Shown: positions 25,991-34,981 of the stretch, one piece after another
Position numbering within the stretch: position 1 is the stretch's first letter
Layout of the letters: every line of letters starts with the position of its first letter
DNA from: an uncultured Lachnobacterium sp.
Lineage (GTDB): Bacteria; Bacillota; Clostridia; Lachnospirales; Lachnospiraceae
Reading direction: 5' to 3'
DNA length: 47,950 nt
Assembly (NCBI GenBank): GCA_900543445.1
Contig: UQRC01000020.1
Location: 1 to 47,950 of the forward strand
The notes under the pieces: generated by a model
What the model saw: the letters and a program-made list of their open reading frames with translations, nothing else
What the model was told of the DNA's origin: nothing
Database searches by the model: none
Translations under genes and position numbers: made by a program

Positions 25991-28474
25991 ATGACGGAAA
26001 ACTACTATCTTATTTCTGATCAGGATATGCATATGCCGATACGCTGCTCGATGCAGCGTTTTGATCACATCAGACAACAGATGCACGACTTTTTCGAAAT
26101 ATCCATGATTGTATCCGGTAACTGTACCTTACAACTCGAGGATCATATGTACAGCCTCAGTGCAGATGATGTCTTTTGTGTTAACCCACTCACACTTCAC
26201 GAATTACATGGGGTCAATTGTGTGATTGTAACGATATTATTCAACCAGACTCTGTTTGAGCAGAATCTTCCGGTTCCCGCCCATCCTCGTTTTTTCTGTG
26301 TCAGCACAATGACAGATCACCTCGAAGCGATTGCACAGCTTCGCTCTCTGATCGCACATGTTGTCAAAACCAATGTGGATAAAAAAGAGGGATATGAATT
26401 ACGAGACTGGAGTTATATATACACGATAATGGAAATTTTATATCTCAATTTCCGCATAAAACTTTCCTCTGCCAAAGAAATGAAAAATCATAAATACGCA
26501 CTGAGAATTTCTGAGATTTCTCAATTGATCCAGCAACGATACACAGAAAATATTACCTTAAAAGAAGTGGCTGACGAAGTGCATCTGTCCGTTCCATATC
26601 TTTCCAAGTTCTTTGTAGAATACTATGGAGTTAACTTCTTAAGTTATCTGAACCAGTATCGTCTCATGCATGCAGTACAGGAGCTCTCCGTCACCGATAA
26701 AAATATTGACGAGATTGCAATCGACAGTGGTTTTGCCAATAGCCACGCCTTTGTCACACTTTTTAAAAAACAATATGGTATGCTTCCCAAAGAATACCGC
26801 AAAGAACATAAGAAAGAAAACGAACTTACTGTACAGCAGCAATTAGAACAGCATAACTATATTTCCGGATTAAAAAAATATCTGACTGACAACACCTATG
26901 CTCCGGTTGCATCACCAACCGCTCATACCAGAATCCAATTTTCCGTAAATGAAAGTTCTTACACCTTACTTCACACATGGAAAAAAATGATGACAATCGG
27001 TCGTGCAAGTGATGTGCTGATTCACGATGTTCAGGAAATGCTGGTTACACTTCAAAAAAGTGTGGGATTTGAATATATCAAGCTCTCCGGCATATTCTCC
27101 GATGATCTGCATGTATATAGCGAAACATTATCCAATGCCCCGATTTATAGTTTTACCTATTTAGATAAAATATTTGACTTTGTGATAGAAAACCATTTAA
27201 AACCTTGGATTCAATTATCTTATATGCCGGAGAAACTTGCAAAATATCCAAACAAGCGTCTGTTTGGTGCCAATGTCAGTCAGCCAAATTCGATTCCTGC
27301 CTGGTGTCGGCTTGTAAAGGAATTCCTTGCGCATATCTGTGATCGATATGGAATGGACACTATCTGTTCCTGGAAATTCGGGCTTTGGAATCAGCCAAAT
27401 ACAAGCACAGACCTCTTTGGCTTTGCAAACGAAAAAGATTTCTTTGCATTTTATAAAGAGACCTATCGATGTGTGAAATCATTCTGTTCCGATCTCGAGT
27501 TCAGTCTCCCACCGACTTACTATATCGTGGCAGACGACTATGAGAACTGGTATCTTCACTTTCTAAACTGGTGTAAAAAAAATGACTGCGTGCCGGACTG
27601 CCTAAGTTTTACTTACTATGACACCAGACAGATTGCTGATCCGAACCACTCGAAAGAATCCTTTGGTTTTGTGTATGCGATGAGTTTATCAGAATCTCCG
27701 GATGGATTAAAAGATTTCGTTATGCAGGTGTTACGTGAACGCCGTGAACTTGATCTTGGTAACATGCCGATTTATTTGTCTGAATGGAATAACACCCCCA
27801 GTCAGCAGGATCTCCTCAATGACACCTGTTTTAAATCCTGTTATATTGTCAAAAATATTCTGGAAAATTATGATCGTCTGGATAGCTTCACCTATCAGGC
27901 ACTCACAGACCTGATGGCAGATGCAGCCTTGCCGAACACACTCTTTTTCGGTGGATTAGGTCTGTTTACCGTAAACGGAATCCCAAAAGCAAGCTACAAT
28001 GCCTATGTTCTCCTGCAACGATTGGGCAATGAATTTCTAGGACGTGGTGACGGATACTTTGTGACAAGAAAGCATGACAGTTACCAGATCATGCTGTATA
28101 ACTACAAACACTTTAACTATCTTTACGCGAATGGCGAACGATTTGATATGACAGAAACCGACCGCTATACGGTCTTTGCAGATTCCGAACCTGTTATGAT
28201 AACTTTGAGTCTTTCTGATATCCCACAAGGTCGTTATAAAATTTCTGAAACCTATGTAAACCGGACACACGGAAGTGCTTACGACCAGTGGATCTCCATG
28301 GGCGCGATCGAGCTTACTGCTCCATCGGAATTTGATCTGTTAAAGAATGCATCTGCGCCCGGATTCCATCAACGATTAGCAGATGTAACGTCTGATGAAA
28401 TCCTTACGCTTGATGTTACATTGGAATTGTTAGAGATACGACTGATTGAAATTACACCGATCCGTCATCAATGA
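25991..28474 (+). CDS. AraC-family regulator fused to a GH39-like domain
   Basis: The protein has 827 residues. There is an N-terminal cupin-like sensor (~1-150), two AraC helix-turn-helix motifs (~168-275: ITLKEVADEVHLSVPYLSKF and NIDEIAIDSGFANSHAFVTL), then ~500 residues with the layout of GH39 beta-xylosidases. In GH39 the catalytic acid is the Glu of a WNEPN motif; here it reads WNQPN (Gln468, codon CAG). The nucleophile region is kept (LSEWN, Glu598). I infer a non-hydrolytic sugar-binding sensor controlling the divergent operon. The ORF is open back to 25841, but GGAGG eight bases before ATG 25991 sets the start, since the upstream 50 codons look non-coding. Confidence 0.9.
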   Translation: MTENYYLISDQDMHMPIRCSMQRFDHIRQQMHDFFEISMIVSGNCTLQLEDHMYSLSADDVFCVNPLTLHELHGVNCVIVTILFNQTLFEQNLPVPAHPRFFCVSTMTDHLEAIAQLRSLIAHVVKTNVDKKEGYELRDWSYIYTIMEILYLNFRIKLSSAKEMKNHKYALRISEISQLIQQRYTENITLKEVADEVHLSVPYLSKFFVEYYGVNFLSYLNQYRLMHAVQELSVTDKNIDEIAIDSGFANSHAFVTLFKKQYGMLPKEYRKEHKKENELTVQQQLEQHNYISGLKKYLTDNTYAPVASPTAHTRIQFSVNESSYTLLHTWKKMMTIGRASDVLIHDVQEMLVTLQKSVGFEYIKLSGIFSDDLHVYSETLSNAPIYSFTYLDKIFDFVIENHLKPWIQLSYMPEKLAKYPNKRLFGANVSQPNSIPAWCRLVKEFLAHICDRYGMDTICSWKFGLWNQPNTSTDLFGFANEKDFFAFYKETYRCVKSFCSDLEFSLPPTYYIVADDYENWYLHFLNWCKKNDCVPDCLSFTYYDTRQIADPNHSKESFGFVYAMSLSESPDGLKDFVMQVLRERRELDLGNMPIYLSEWNNTPSQQDLLNDTCFKSCYIVKNILENYDRLDSFTYQALTDLMADAALPNTLFFGGLGLFTVNGIPKASYNAYVLLQRLGNEFLGRGDGYFVTRKHDSYQIMLYNYKHFNYLYANGERFDMTETDRYTVFADSEPVMITLSLSDIPQGRYKISETYVNRTHGSAYDQWISMGAIELTAPSEFDLLKNASAPGFHQRLADVTSDEILTLDVTLELLEIRLIEITPIRHQ

Positions 28475-28507
28475 GTACTCTCCCCTTTTTCATCGCAAAT
28501 AAGCCCT

Positions 28508-29149
28508 TTATTTGCAGATGGAAAGCAATTCACCAAATGTCAGAATCGGATATGTCACATGCGCATGTCCTGCGGCATCTCCGATTCCGGCACTTAGGAA
28601 TCCTCCTGCATAAGCTGCATCGATTCCAGCAAGTGCGTCCTCTACAACCAGACAGTGCTTCGGTTTCTCATCAACCATCTCCGCCGCCTTTAAAAAGACC
28701 TCTGGATCCGGTTTTGATTTTGTAATGTTCGTTCCGTCGCTGATTGCGTCGAAATACCCTTCCAGTCCAATCTGCTTTAAAATCTTCTTCGTGTTTTTAC
28801 TACTGGATCCGATGGCTAACTTGTATCCTCGCTGACGCAATGTACCCAATGTATTTTTGACTTCATCCGACAAATCTGACGGAGACATCTTTTCCAGCAG
28901 GCGAACATAGCTCTCGTTCTTCTTTGCTGCAAGCATCTCCTTTTCTTCCTGTGTATATTCTTTAGAAGCCTTCTCAAGAATGATATTAAGGCTTTCCATG
29001 CGGCTTACGCCTCGCAGCCTTCCATTAATCTTTTCGTCAAAATAGATTCCTTCTGCATCCGCAAGTTCTTTCCACGCCTGATAATGATATTGATCGGTGA
29101 AACAAATAACGCCGTCCAGGTCAAAAATAATTGCATTTATCGTATTCAT
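28508..29149 (-). CDS. pgmB: Beta-phosphoglucomutase-type HAD phosphatase
   Basis: HAD-superfamily enzyme that interconverts beta-glucose-1-phosphate and glucose-6-phosphate after maltose or trehalose phosphorolysis. It has 213 residues. DLDGVI carries nucleophile Asp and acid/base Asp, then QYHYQAWK, RLRGVSRMESL (the beta-PGM cap motif), SSSKNT (motif II) and KSKPDPEVF (motif III), with VVEDALAG for Mg. The ATG 29149 follows AGGGGG; the nine codons upstream are unlikely to be used. It converges on the AraC-GH39 gene, 33 bases apart. A sugar-phosphate phosphatase of the same fold cannot be excluded. Confidence 0.85.
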   Translation of the reverse strand: MNTINAIIFDLDGVICFTDQYHYQAWKELADAEGIYFDEKINGRLRGVSRMESLNIILEKASKEYTQEEKEMLAAKKNESYVRLLEKMSPSDLSDEVKNTLGTLRQRGYKLAIGSSSKNTKKILKQIGLEGYFDAISDGTNITKSKPDPEVFLKAAEMVDEKPKHCLVVEDALAGIDAAYAGGFLSAGIGDAAGHAHVTYPILTFGELLSICK

Positions 29150-29181
29150 GATGATACCCCCTGTTTTTTGTTTCACCTTAA

Positions 29182-29236
29182 CAAAAAAAAGAACAGCTTT
29201 TTAGCCTCTGATTAGACTAAAAAACTGTCCTTATTT
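29182..29236 (-). terminator. Palindromic terminator, copy 2 of a dispersed repeat
   Basis: It ends the AraC gene that stops at 29245. The inner TTTTTAG/CTAAAAA stem and ACAG/CTGT stem are the same as at 13.95 kb, and the minus-strand transcript runs into eight T. Bases 29196-29236 match 13954-13994 at 40 of 41 positions, including the loop. Confidence 0.88.
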
Positions 29237-29244
29237 GACTTATT

Positions 29245-30219
29245 CTATTTGCTATGATGCTCCAAGCGATACGCGCGCGGTGTCATCCCATAACGCTTCT
29301 TAAACTGTCGGAAGAAATAACTCTGGTTCTCATACCCGACATCAAGCGCAATATCCTCAATCGGCAGACTGGTTTCCTCCAACAGTTGCACTGCCGCCTG
29401 AAATCGTCTCTGTTGCAGAAGATCCTGAAAATTTGCTCCGGTCTTCTGCTTAATCAACTTGCTTAACACAGTGACCGATTGATGTGTATCCTGTGCAATC
29501 TTGGTAAGATTCGCATTCTTGCAATCACTGTTGATATACTCAAGTACTGCCTGCACAATGGTTTCTTTGTAATCCATCGATGAATTATGACTCAGATCAT
29601 CCAGATGATTGAGTAAATACAAAAATACCAATCCCATCGAGTATTGATTGACAACGTCTTCATTCGCATGTTCGTGCAACATGGACTCGATCATATTCTC
29701 CATCAGATTCTCAATCTGAGGGTTTTCTTTCAATCGAAAAAGCAGATAATGTGGAACCGGGTTCTTCTGCCGAAACGCTCCGACAATGAATTCCGCCAGA
29801 ACATTTTTTTCATGCAACATACTAAGCGGAACTTCAAAGAACTCCGGTAACGCAATAAAATTGATGCCGATATCTTCATATTCGGCTCTATGGATTGCAT
29901 GCTCCACATACTGATTCAGCATCAGTAAATCACCCTTATGAAGTGTCAGTTCACTTCCATCGATCACATGTGTGATACTTCCCTGCACCACATACATAAT
30001 CTCCACATAATTATGACGATGCATCGGAAATTCAACAAACCGACTGTGTGGTCGCACGGTAATCAGCTTTCCCCTTCGCAGAAGCTTCTGTCGATCAATC
30101 TCCTGCACCGATGCCTCACTGTATAGCTTCTCTTCAATTGCGACCTGTCCGGCACGATATTTACTTTCCTCTTCCGATACCTGCATCAATTCATCAAGAA
30201 GCTGTTGTCTCATTCTCAT
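29245..30219 (-). CDS. AraC-family transcriptional regulator with cupin sensor
   Basis: The protein has 324 residues: an N-terminal leader of ~50, a cupin domain (FPMHRHNYVEIMYVVQGS, about residues 64-81, with His pair and Glu typical of the sugar-binding cupins), and a C-terminal pair of helix-turn-helix motifs (ANLTKIAQDTHQSVTVLSKL and PIEDIALDVGYENQSYFFRQ; ends RYGMTPRAYR). It probably senses a sugar and controls a neighbouring gene, perhaps pgmB. The first ATG lies only 13 bases after the T-run of the terminator of the upstream gene and has a weak AGGG site; ATG 30213 fits it better. I see no good promoter. Confidence 0.9.
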   Translation of the reverse strand: MRMRQQLLDELMQVSEEESKYRAGQVAIEEKLYSEASVQEIDRQKLLRRGKLITVRPHSRFVEFPMHRHNYVEIMYVVQGSITHVIDGSELTLHKGDLLMLNQYVEHAIHRAEYEDIGINFIALPEFFEVPLSMLHEKNVLAEFIVGAFRQKNPVPHYLLFRLKENPQIENLMENMIESMLHEHANEDVVNQYSMGLVFLYLLNHLDDLSHNSSMDYKETIVQAVLEYINSDCKNANLTKIAQDTHQSVTVLSKLIKQKTGANFQDLLQQRRFQAAVQLLEETSLPIEDIALDVGYENQSYFFRQFKKRYGMTPRAYRLEHHSK

Positions 30220-30231
30220 CTGCCCTATGCC

Positions 30232-30264
30232 AAAAAGTAGGTAATGTCACTTGACACACCTACT
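30232..30264 (-). terminator. Terminator after the Ig-domain gene
   Basis: On the minus strand AGTAGGT, a 15-base loop, ACCTACT, then five T (30264-30232). The loop itself contains a TGTCA/TGACA palindrome. It ends only 12 bases before the first AraC ATG, so any AraC transcript must start within or upstream of it. Confidence 0.75.
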
Positions 30265-30288
30265 CCTGGCCTATGTCTTTTCATAAAG

Positions 30289-32826
30289 TTACATGTTTCT
30301 AAGTGTCTTGCCTACCGAAATTGTGTAGTTCGATACTACCGTCTTATTATCGGCAAGTACCGTTTTCACCTGTACGACTACAGATTTCACATTGAGTGCA
30401 TATCCTGCTGTGATTGCATATTTTCCATCCACACTGTTGCTTCCGGTCACTGTAGCCGATACGATTGATCCATTTACCCCCTGTACTTCCAGACAATTCT
30501 GTGCAAGTTCCAAAGCAGTCTTACAAGTCTTGTTTGCAGTGGTACGAACGACTTCAACCTGCGGATTTGTCTGATTATCAGTCACCTCAAGGTAGGCATT
30601 GACCGATGCATAGGAAGATGAAGAAGATCCATTCGGAATAAATTTCAGTTCAATCTTATACATTCCGGTCGGTGCTTTTGTACATACTTCCTTGTTTAAG
30701 GTTACAGTACTAAGATTTAACACCGATCCGCCACCAATATTGATTTGTGTGCCAGATCCTGCCTGTGTAAGGTCAGTACCGTAGTAACTTCCATCCTTTG
30801 TAATACTTGCAGAATAAATATATGAGTAACCATAGAACACACCGCCACGATACTCGGCAAGACGAACTGCAACGTTCTTGGAATTCACAAGCTCGGTTGA
30901 TGTCGCACCGGATCCGATCTGCAGATCAAGTACCGGGTGATCCATCTCAACCTTGTAGCTGGATGCTCCGTTATAAGGTGGAGTCTGCACAACAACAACA
31001 AAGTTCTCTGAAGCCTTATGACCATTCATTGTCATATTAATTGTATAACTGTACGAACCTGTCGCACGTCCGCTGGCATCAATCACAAGACGATCATTAG
31101 ACGCATCATAGGTTACCATACTTGTTTTAATTGTATTATTATCTGTAATCGTTACGGTCTCATCCTTTAAAGCAATCAGATGACCATACTGATCTCTTCC
31201 CTCAACGTTGATATATCCTTTATAGCCAGACTCCGATACATTTGACATCTGGATCACACTATTGCTCAACGTCAGTGCTTTTAAATATGCCGGCTCTGCA
31301 ACGGTTACTTCATACTGATATGTATACTGCATTTTTCCGTATGTAGCAGTCACAATCACATTAACCGTTCCGGTCTTGACAGCTGTAGCTGTAACGGATC
31401 CGTCACTCGCCTGATTAATGATCAAAGTATCCGGATCTGCAGACTCATACTTGACAGAATCGTACTTGATCTCTGTCTTATCCTCATCTAACGCTCTAAA
31501 ATATACATAGTAATTGCTTCCGGATGCAATTGAACGTTCATCCTTATAGTTGGCAGCATCGTAATTTGGCTTAGATGCACTCTCCGTAAATGTAAAATTG
31601 GTATCATTGGAAGTACTTGCTGCCACACAGGAAACGGTTGCCTCTGCTTTAAGAACAATAGTCTTATCATCAGAAGTATACGTCATAGATATCGTTCCTG
31701 TATTTCCAATGGTAGTCATATAAATTTTATCATCATTCGTGATGTAACCATTCGTAATATTTCCTTCAAAAGCAGTCGTTCCTTTATATGCTGCCTTGAC
31801 ATCAATACCGTCTGCATCATACAATGCATACTCGATCGGGGTCTCTTTCTTCACCGTTACCGTTGAATTTAATATTTTAGCCTGAACCGGAGTTCCAACG
31901 CGAGCAATCACATCGTAACTTGACACACCATCTGTCACTGTATAGAAAGCACCATCCTTAAGCAGAGAACTCGTCTTTAATGTTGCTTCTTTTCCATCCG
32001 CAGAGAAAGTAACCTTTTTGATCACAATATTGGCGCCTGCCGCATTGGTAATCTTTAACTTCTTGGTATCCAATGTATTTTTCGCATTGCTGGAATATAC
32101 TGCAACCAAAGCATCTGCTGCGGTCTGCTTTGCCTCGATCATCGTATTTTGTACCTGAACCGTCATACTGTTACTCGTGATTGTCTTAGATCCGATCTTC
32201 GACGTTACGGTAATCACGTAAGTACCATCTTTCTTCGGTGTGAAAGCACCCATCTTTGTAATATAATCCACACTGTTGCCGGATGCGTCTGCTACACTCC
32301 ATGTATTGGTGCTGGTTGCATTAGCAGGAGTAATCTTTGAGCGCATCTGATAAGTCTGATTGACAAGAAATGTTTTTCCATCCCAGTCGCTGGCAAGGAC
32401 TTCAATCTTAGTCGGCTTTACTTTAATCTTACCTGTCTTGGATTTTAAAGTAGTCTGCAACTTTCCATTCTTGTTATAAACCTTTGCTGTCACGATCACT
32501 GTTTTATTCTTGGCAGCCACCTTCTTCTTCGTACGGATTTTCAGCTTATTGGAAGAAGTCATTCCCGAAACGCTCGTAGTAGACTTGCTCAGTTTCGCAT
32601 ATCTTTTTCCGGTTCCGGAAATTGACCATTTTACCTTCTGTCCCTTGATCAGATTCTTAACAGTGTAGGTATACACACCTTTGTTCGTATCGTTCTCGTA
32701 CAAAGAAGTATAACTCTTGGTAAAAGCCGCCTTCTTTGTTGCCGCCTGTGCCTGCATCGGGACAAGCGTAAATACCATCGCCAATGCACATAACAAAGCG
32801 ATTGATTTTCTCCAAATTCTTCTCAT
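30289..32826 (-). CDS. Secreted Ig-like (Big2-type) repeat protein
   Basis: The 845 residues begin with a clear signal peptide (RRIWRK, hydrophobic core, AQAA cleavage region near residue 28). The rest is beta-rich, Ser/Thr/Lys/Asn-rich, and contains repeated bacterial Ig-like units. Examples are PTKIEVLASDWDG near 140 and a stretch around 470-520 (YDSVKYESADPDTLIINQAS, GTVNVIVTATYG). I see no LPXTG, transmembrane anchor or S-layer homology domain, so it is secreted or held non-covalently. It is a single-gene unit with a 5' leader of ~88 bases holding a hairpin, an AGGAGGAGG ribosome site and a terminator. It may be an adhesin or cell-surface matrix protein; function unknown. Confidence 0.85.
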   Translation of the reverse strand: MRRIWRKSIALLCALAMVFTLVPMQAQAATKKAAFTKSYTSLYENDTNKGVYTYTVKNLIKGQKVKWSISGTGKRYAKLSKSTTSVSGMTSSNKLKIRTKKKVAAKNKTVIVTAKVYNKNGKLQTTLKSKTGKIKVKPTKIEVLASDWDGKTFLVNQTYQMRSKITPANATSTNTWSVADASGNSVDYITKMGAFTPKKDGTYVITVTSKIGSKTITSNSMTVQVQNTMIEAKQTAADALVAVYSSNAKNTLDTKKLKITNAAGANIVIKKVTFSADGKEATLKTSSLLKDGAFYTVTDGVSSYDVIARVGTPVQAKILNSTVTVKKETPIEYALYDADGIDVKAAYKGTTAFEGNITNGYITNDDKIYMTTIGNTGTISMTYTSDDKTIVLKAEATVSCVAASTSNDTNFTFTESASKPNYDAANYKDERSIASGSNYYVYFRALDEDKTEIKYDSVKYESADPDTLIINQASDGSVTATAVKTGTVNVIVTATYGKMQYTYQYEVTVAEPAYLKALTLSNSVIQMSNVSESGYKGYINVEGRDQYGHLIALKDETVTITDNNTIKTSMVTYDASNDRLVIDASGRATGSYSYTINMTMNGHKASENFVVVVQTPPYNGASSYKVEMDHPVLDLQIGSGATSTELVNSKNVAVRLAEYRGGVFYGYSYIYSASITKDGSYYGTDLTQAGSGTQINIGGGSVLNLSTVTLNKEVCTKAPTGMYKIELKFIPNGSSSSSYASVNAYLEVTDNQTNPQVEVVRTTANKTCKTALELAQNCLEVQGVNGSIVSATVTGSNSVDGKYAITAGYALNVKSVVVQVKTVLADNKTVVSNYTISVGKTLRNM

Positions 32827-32864
32827 TGTAATCCTCCTCCTGTAGATCTCTTGATGCTCATTCT

Positions 32865-32904
32865 GCCGTTCATAGTCAGCCTCGCTCCGTTCACTATATC
32901 CGGC
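32865..32904 (-). promoter_or_regulatory. Hairpin in the 5' leader of the Ig-domain gene
   Basis: On the transcript GCCG pairs with CGGC (32904-32901 with 32868-32865) and ATAGT with ACTAT (32897-32893 with 32876-32872), separated by a symmetric 3+3 internal loop; the apical loop is 16 bases. It resembles no riboswitch I can name. Confidence 0.45.
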
Positions 32905-32921
32905 ACCTCACTTTACCTATA

Positions 32922-32950
32922 ATACTAGCACACCCTCTGTCCTTTCGCAA
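32922..32950 (-). promoter_or_regulatory. Candidate promoter of the Ig-domain gene
   Basis: TTGCGA (32950-32945), 17 bases, TAGTAT (32927-32922) on the minus strand. The -35 box lies in the loop of the strong palindrome at 32930-32968. Confidence 0.5.
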
Positions 32951-32968
32951 CGAAGGAACAGAGGGTGT
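32930..32968. terminator. Strong palindrome after the U32-peptidase gene
   Basis: Perfect 11-base arms ACACCCTCTGT / ACAGAGGGTGT, extended by an inner CCTT-CG/CG-AAGG stem. The T-run follows on the plus strand (TGTTTTCTTA), but the genes it would terminate (33003 and upstream) are on the minus strand, where no T-run follows. It may be a weak terminator for the U32 operon or stop antisense transcription. Confidence 0.6.
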
Positions 32969-33002
32969 TTTCTTAATATTATCTTAAGTTCCGTTGTAAA
33001 GC

Positions 33003-34256
33003 TTAATCAAGTGCGATTGCCTCATCCTCGCGTCTGCGCAGGATGTCAAACTCATCGACTTCCACGCCAAGATCCACATAAAAAATCTGCTGCGGATGTG
33101 GGCAGGATTCCATTGCCTCACCTTTCTCATCCGCCATCGCGCGCACCGTAACTTCTATATTACGTCCGTCTGGCTTCATGATCTCGATTGTCTCTCCGAC
33201 AGAGAACTTATTACGCTGCTCCAAACGGTACATTCCGGACTCATTCTTCGGACCTGCAATGCCAAGATAGGTATATCCCTTCTCGTACGTGTTGTTGTCA
33301 TAGATCTGTGTCTCCTCAGACGGCTTTCCATAGAAAAAGCCTGTCGTAAACTGACGGTACGTGCAGCTTTTGATCTGCTCAAGATACCAGGGCATATTCT
33401 CCTGATATTTTTCCGGAGATTCTAAATAATCGTCGATTGCCTTACGGTATGTGCGGGCAACTGTTGCGACATAGAGCGCTGTCTTCATACGTCCCTCGAT
33501 CTTAAAGCTGTCAATTCCTGCATCGATCATATCCGGAATATGCTCAATCATGCACAGATCCTTGGAGTTAAAGATATAAGTTCCACGCTCATTCTCGTAT
33601 ACCGGCAGATACTCGCCCGGTCTCTTCTCCTCAACAACCGAATATTTCCAACGGCAAGGATGCGTACAGGCTCCCTGATTGGCATCTCTTCCTGTAAAAT
33701 AGTTGGAAAGCAGGCAACGTCCCGAATAGGAGATGCACATTGCACCGTGAATAAATGTCTCAATCTCCAGATCATCCGGAATATTCGCACGGATCTCCTT
33801 GATCTCACGAAGCGATAGTTCACGTGCCGTAACTACACGCGTCGCGCCGAGCTTCTGCCAGAACTGAAACGTTCCGTAGTTCGTATTGTTCGCCTGTGTA
33901 CTAATATGACGGTCAATATGTGGCGCAACCTCTCCGGCGATCGTAAAGACAGCCGGATCCGCGATGATCAGTCCGTCCGGGCGATCCGGCTTCATGTTTT
34001 CAAGCTCCGTCAGATACTCACGCACACCATCCAGATCATAGTTATGTGCCAGAATATTGGCAGTCACATATACCTTGACATTATGCGCATGCGCAAAAGC
34101 GATACCTTCTGCCATCTCCTCCAGCGAGAAGTTCTTGGCCTTTGCCCGAAGTCCAAACGCCTCACCTCCGATATAGACCGCATCCGCTCCATAGATAACG
34201 GCAATTCTTAATACTTCCAGGCTGCTCGCCGGAACTAATAATTCAATCTCTCTCAT
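33003..34256 (-). CDS. U32-family protein, tRNA wobble-uridine hydroxylation (TrhP-like)
   Basis: The protein has 417 residues. The N-terminal U32 domain starts IELLVPASSLEVLRIAVIYG with GADAVYIGGEAFGLR. The family Cys signature is GRCLLSNYFTGRDANQGACT followed by HPCRW. It has the short C-terminal U32 domain. By synteny with Bacillus yrrM-yrrN-yrrO, whose U32 proteins (TrhP) are needed to hydroxylate uridine-34 of tRNA, I infer the same role here; only one U32 gene is present. It overlaps the trmR gene by 14 bases, so translation is coupled. Peptidase activity is not implied. Confidence 0.88.
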   Translation of the reverse strand: MREIELLVPASSLEVLRIAVIYGADAVYIGGEAFGLRAKAKNFSLEEMAEGIAFAHAHNVKVYVTANILAHNYDLDGVREYLTELENMKPDRPDGLIIADPAVFTIAGEVAPHIDRHISTQANNTNYGTFQFWQKLGATRVVTARELSLREIKEIRANIPDDLEIETFIHGAMCISYSGRCLLSNYFTGRDANQGACTHPCRWKYSVVEEKRPGEYLPVYENERGTYIFNSKDLCMIEHIPDMIDAGIDSFKIEGRMKTALYVATVARTYRKAIDDYLESPEKYQENMPWYLEQIKSCTYRQFTTGFFYGKPSEETQIYDNNTYEKGYTYLGIAGPKNESGMYRLEQRNKFSVGETIEIMKPDGRNIEVTVRAMADEKGEAMESCPHPQQIFYVDLGVEVDEFDILRRREDEAIALD

Positions 34257-34902
34257 TCTCTTCCACCTTCGTACTGACTGTAATTCCGTCCCCGACCGGC
34301 AACACTGCCGTCACGAGATCGTCTCTGTGTGTCAGCTCATACAGATATTCCCTCATTCGCTTATAGATTGTCCGGTTACGCCTCGTCACTGCATAATGGG
34401 ATTCGATGATATCGCCATCCTGCAGTACATTGTCTGATACCAGAGTACCTCCCGTCTTAAGAAGCCGCATGATCTCCGGCATAAAGTTGATATACTGCCC
34501 CTTCGCCGCATCCATAAAGATCAGATCAAACGGTTCCGTAAGTGTCGGCAGAATTTCCGCCGCATCTCCCTCAAGAAGTGTAATCTGTTCATCCTTTCCG
34601 GCACGCTTAAAATTTTCACGCGCAATCGGAATTCTTTTTTCATAATTCTCTATAGTGACAATCTCACACGCTTCCGGTGCATACTCCGCCATCAGAATCG
34701 ACGAGAACCCGACTGCCGCTCCGACCTCAAGAATCCTCTTAGGGCGTGTCATTGCGAGCAGTAATTTCAAAAAGCTCTGCATCTCCTTGCGAATAATCGG
34801 CACATAGGTATCCAGAGCTTCCCTCTCGATCGTATCAAGTATCGGTGTATTTCCCTTATCCAGCGAATTGATATACGTCACCAGACGTTCATCCACGATC
34901 AT
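34243..34902 (-). CDS. trmR: O-methyltransferase TrmR (5-hydroxyuridine-34 methylation in tRNA)
   Basis: SAM-dependent methyltransferase of 219 residues (class I fold). Motif I is ILEVGAAVGFSSILMA (about residues 59-74), EIVTIENYEKR binds the ribose, and DAAKGQ and LVSDNVLQDG are the catechol-O-methyltransferase-like metal site. The family member YrrM of Bacillus methylates ho5U34 to mo5U34 in tRNA; the adjacent overlapping U32 gene supports this. It starts 79 bases after the mltG-like gene. Confidence 0.88.
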   Translation of the reverse strand: MIVDERLVTYINSLDKGNTPILDTIEREALDTYVPIIRKEMQSFLKLLLAMTRPKRILEVGAAVGFSSILMAEYAPEACEIVTIENYEKRIPIARENFKRAGKDEQITLLEGDAAEILPTLTEPFDLIFMDAAKGQYINFMPEIMRLLKTGGTLVSDNVLQDGDIIESHYAVTRRNRTIYKRMREYLYELTHRDDLVTAVLPVGDGITVSTKVEENERD

Positions 34903-34981
34903 ATTTTATCCTCTATTCTATATTACAAGCCATCAGGCATCTCATGCATAGCTTACAAAATACAGCGCCTGTTATCGCTTG

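Noticed and set aside
28491..28520. GCAAATAA/TTATTTGC hairpin between the AraC-GH39 gene and pgmB
   Set aside because: It overlaps the pgmB stop codon and has no T-run on either strand, so I did not call it a terminator.
32891..32904. c-di-GMP riboswitch in the Ig-gene leader
   Set aside because: Considered because a cyclase is nearby, but the conserved GEMM core sequences are absent.
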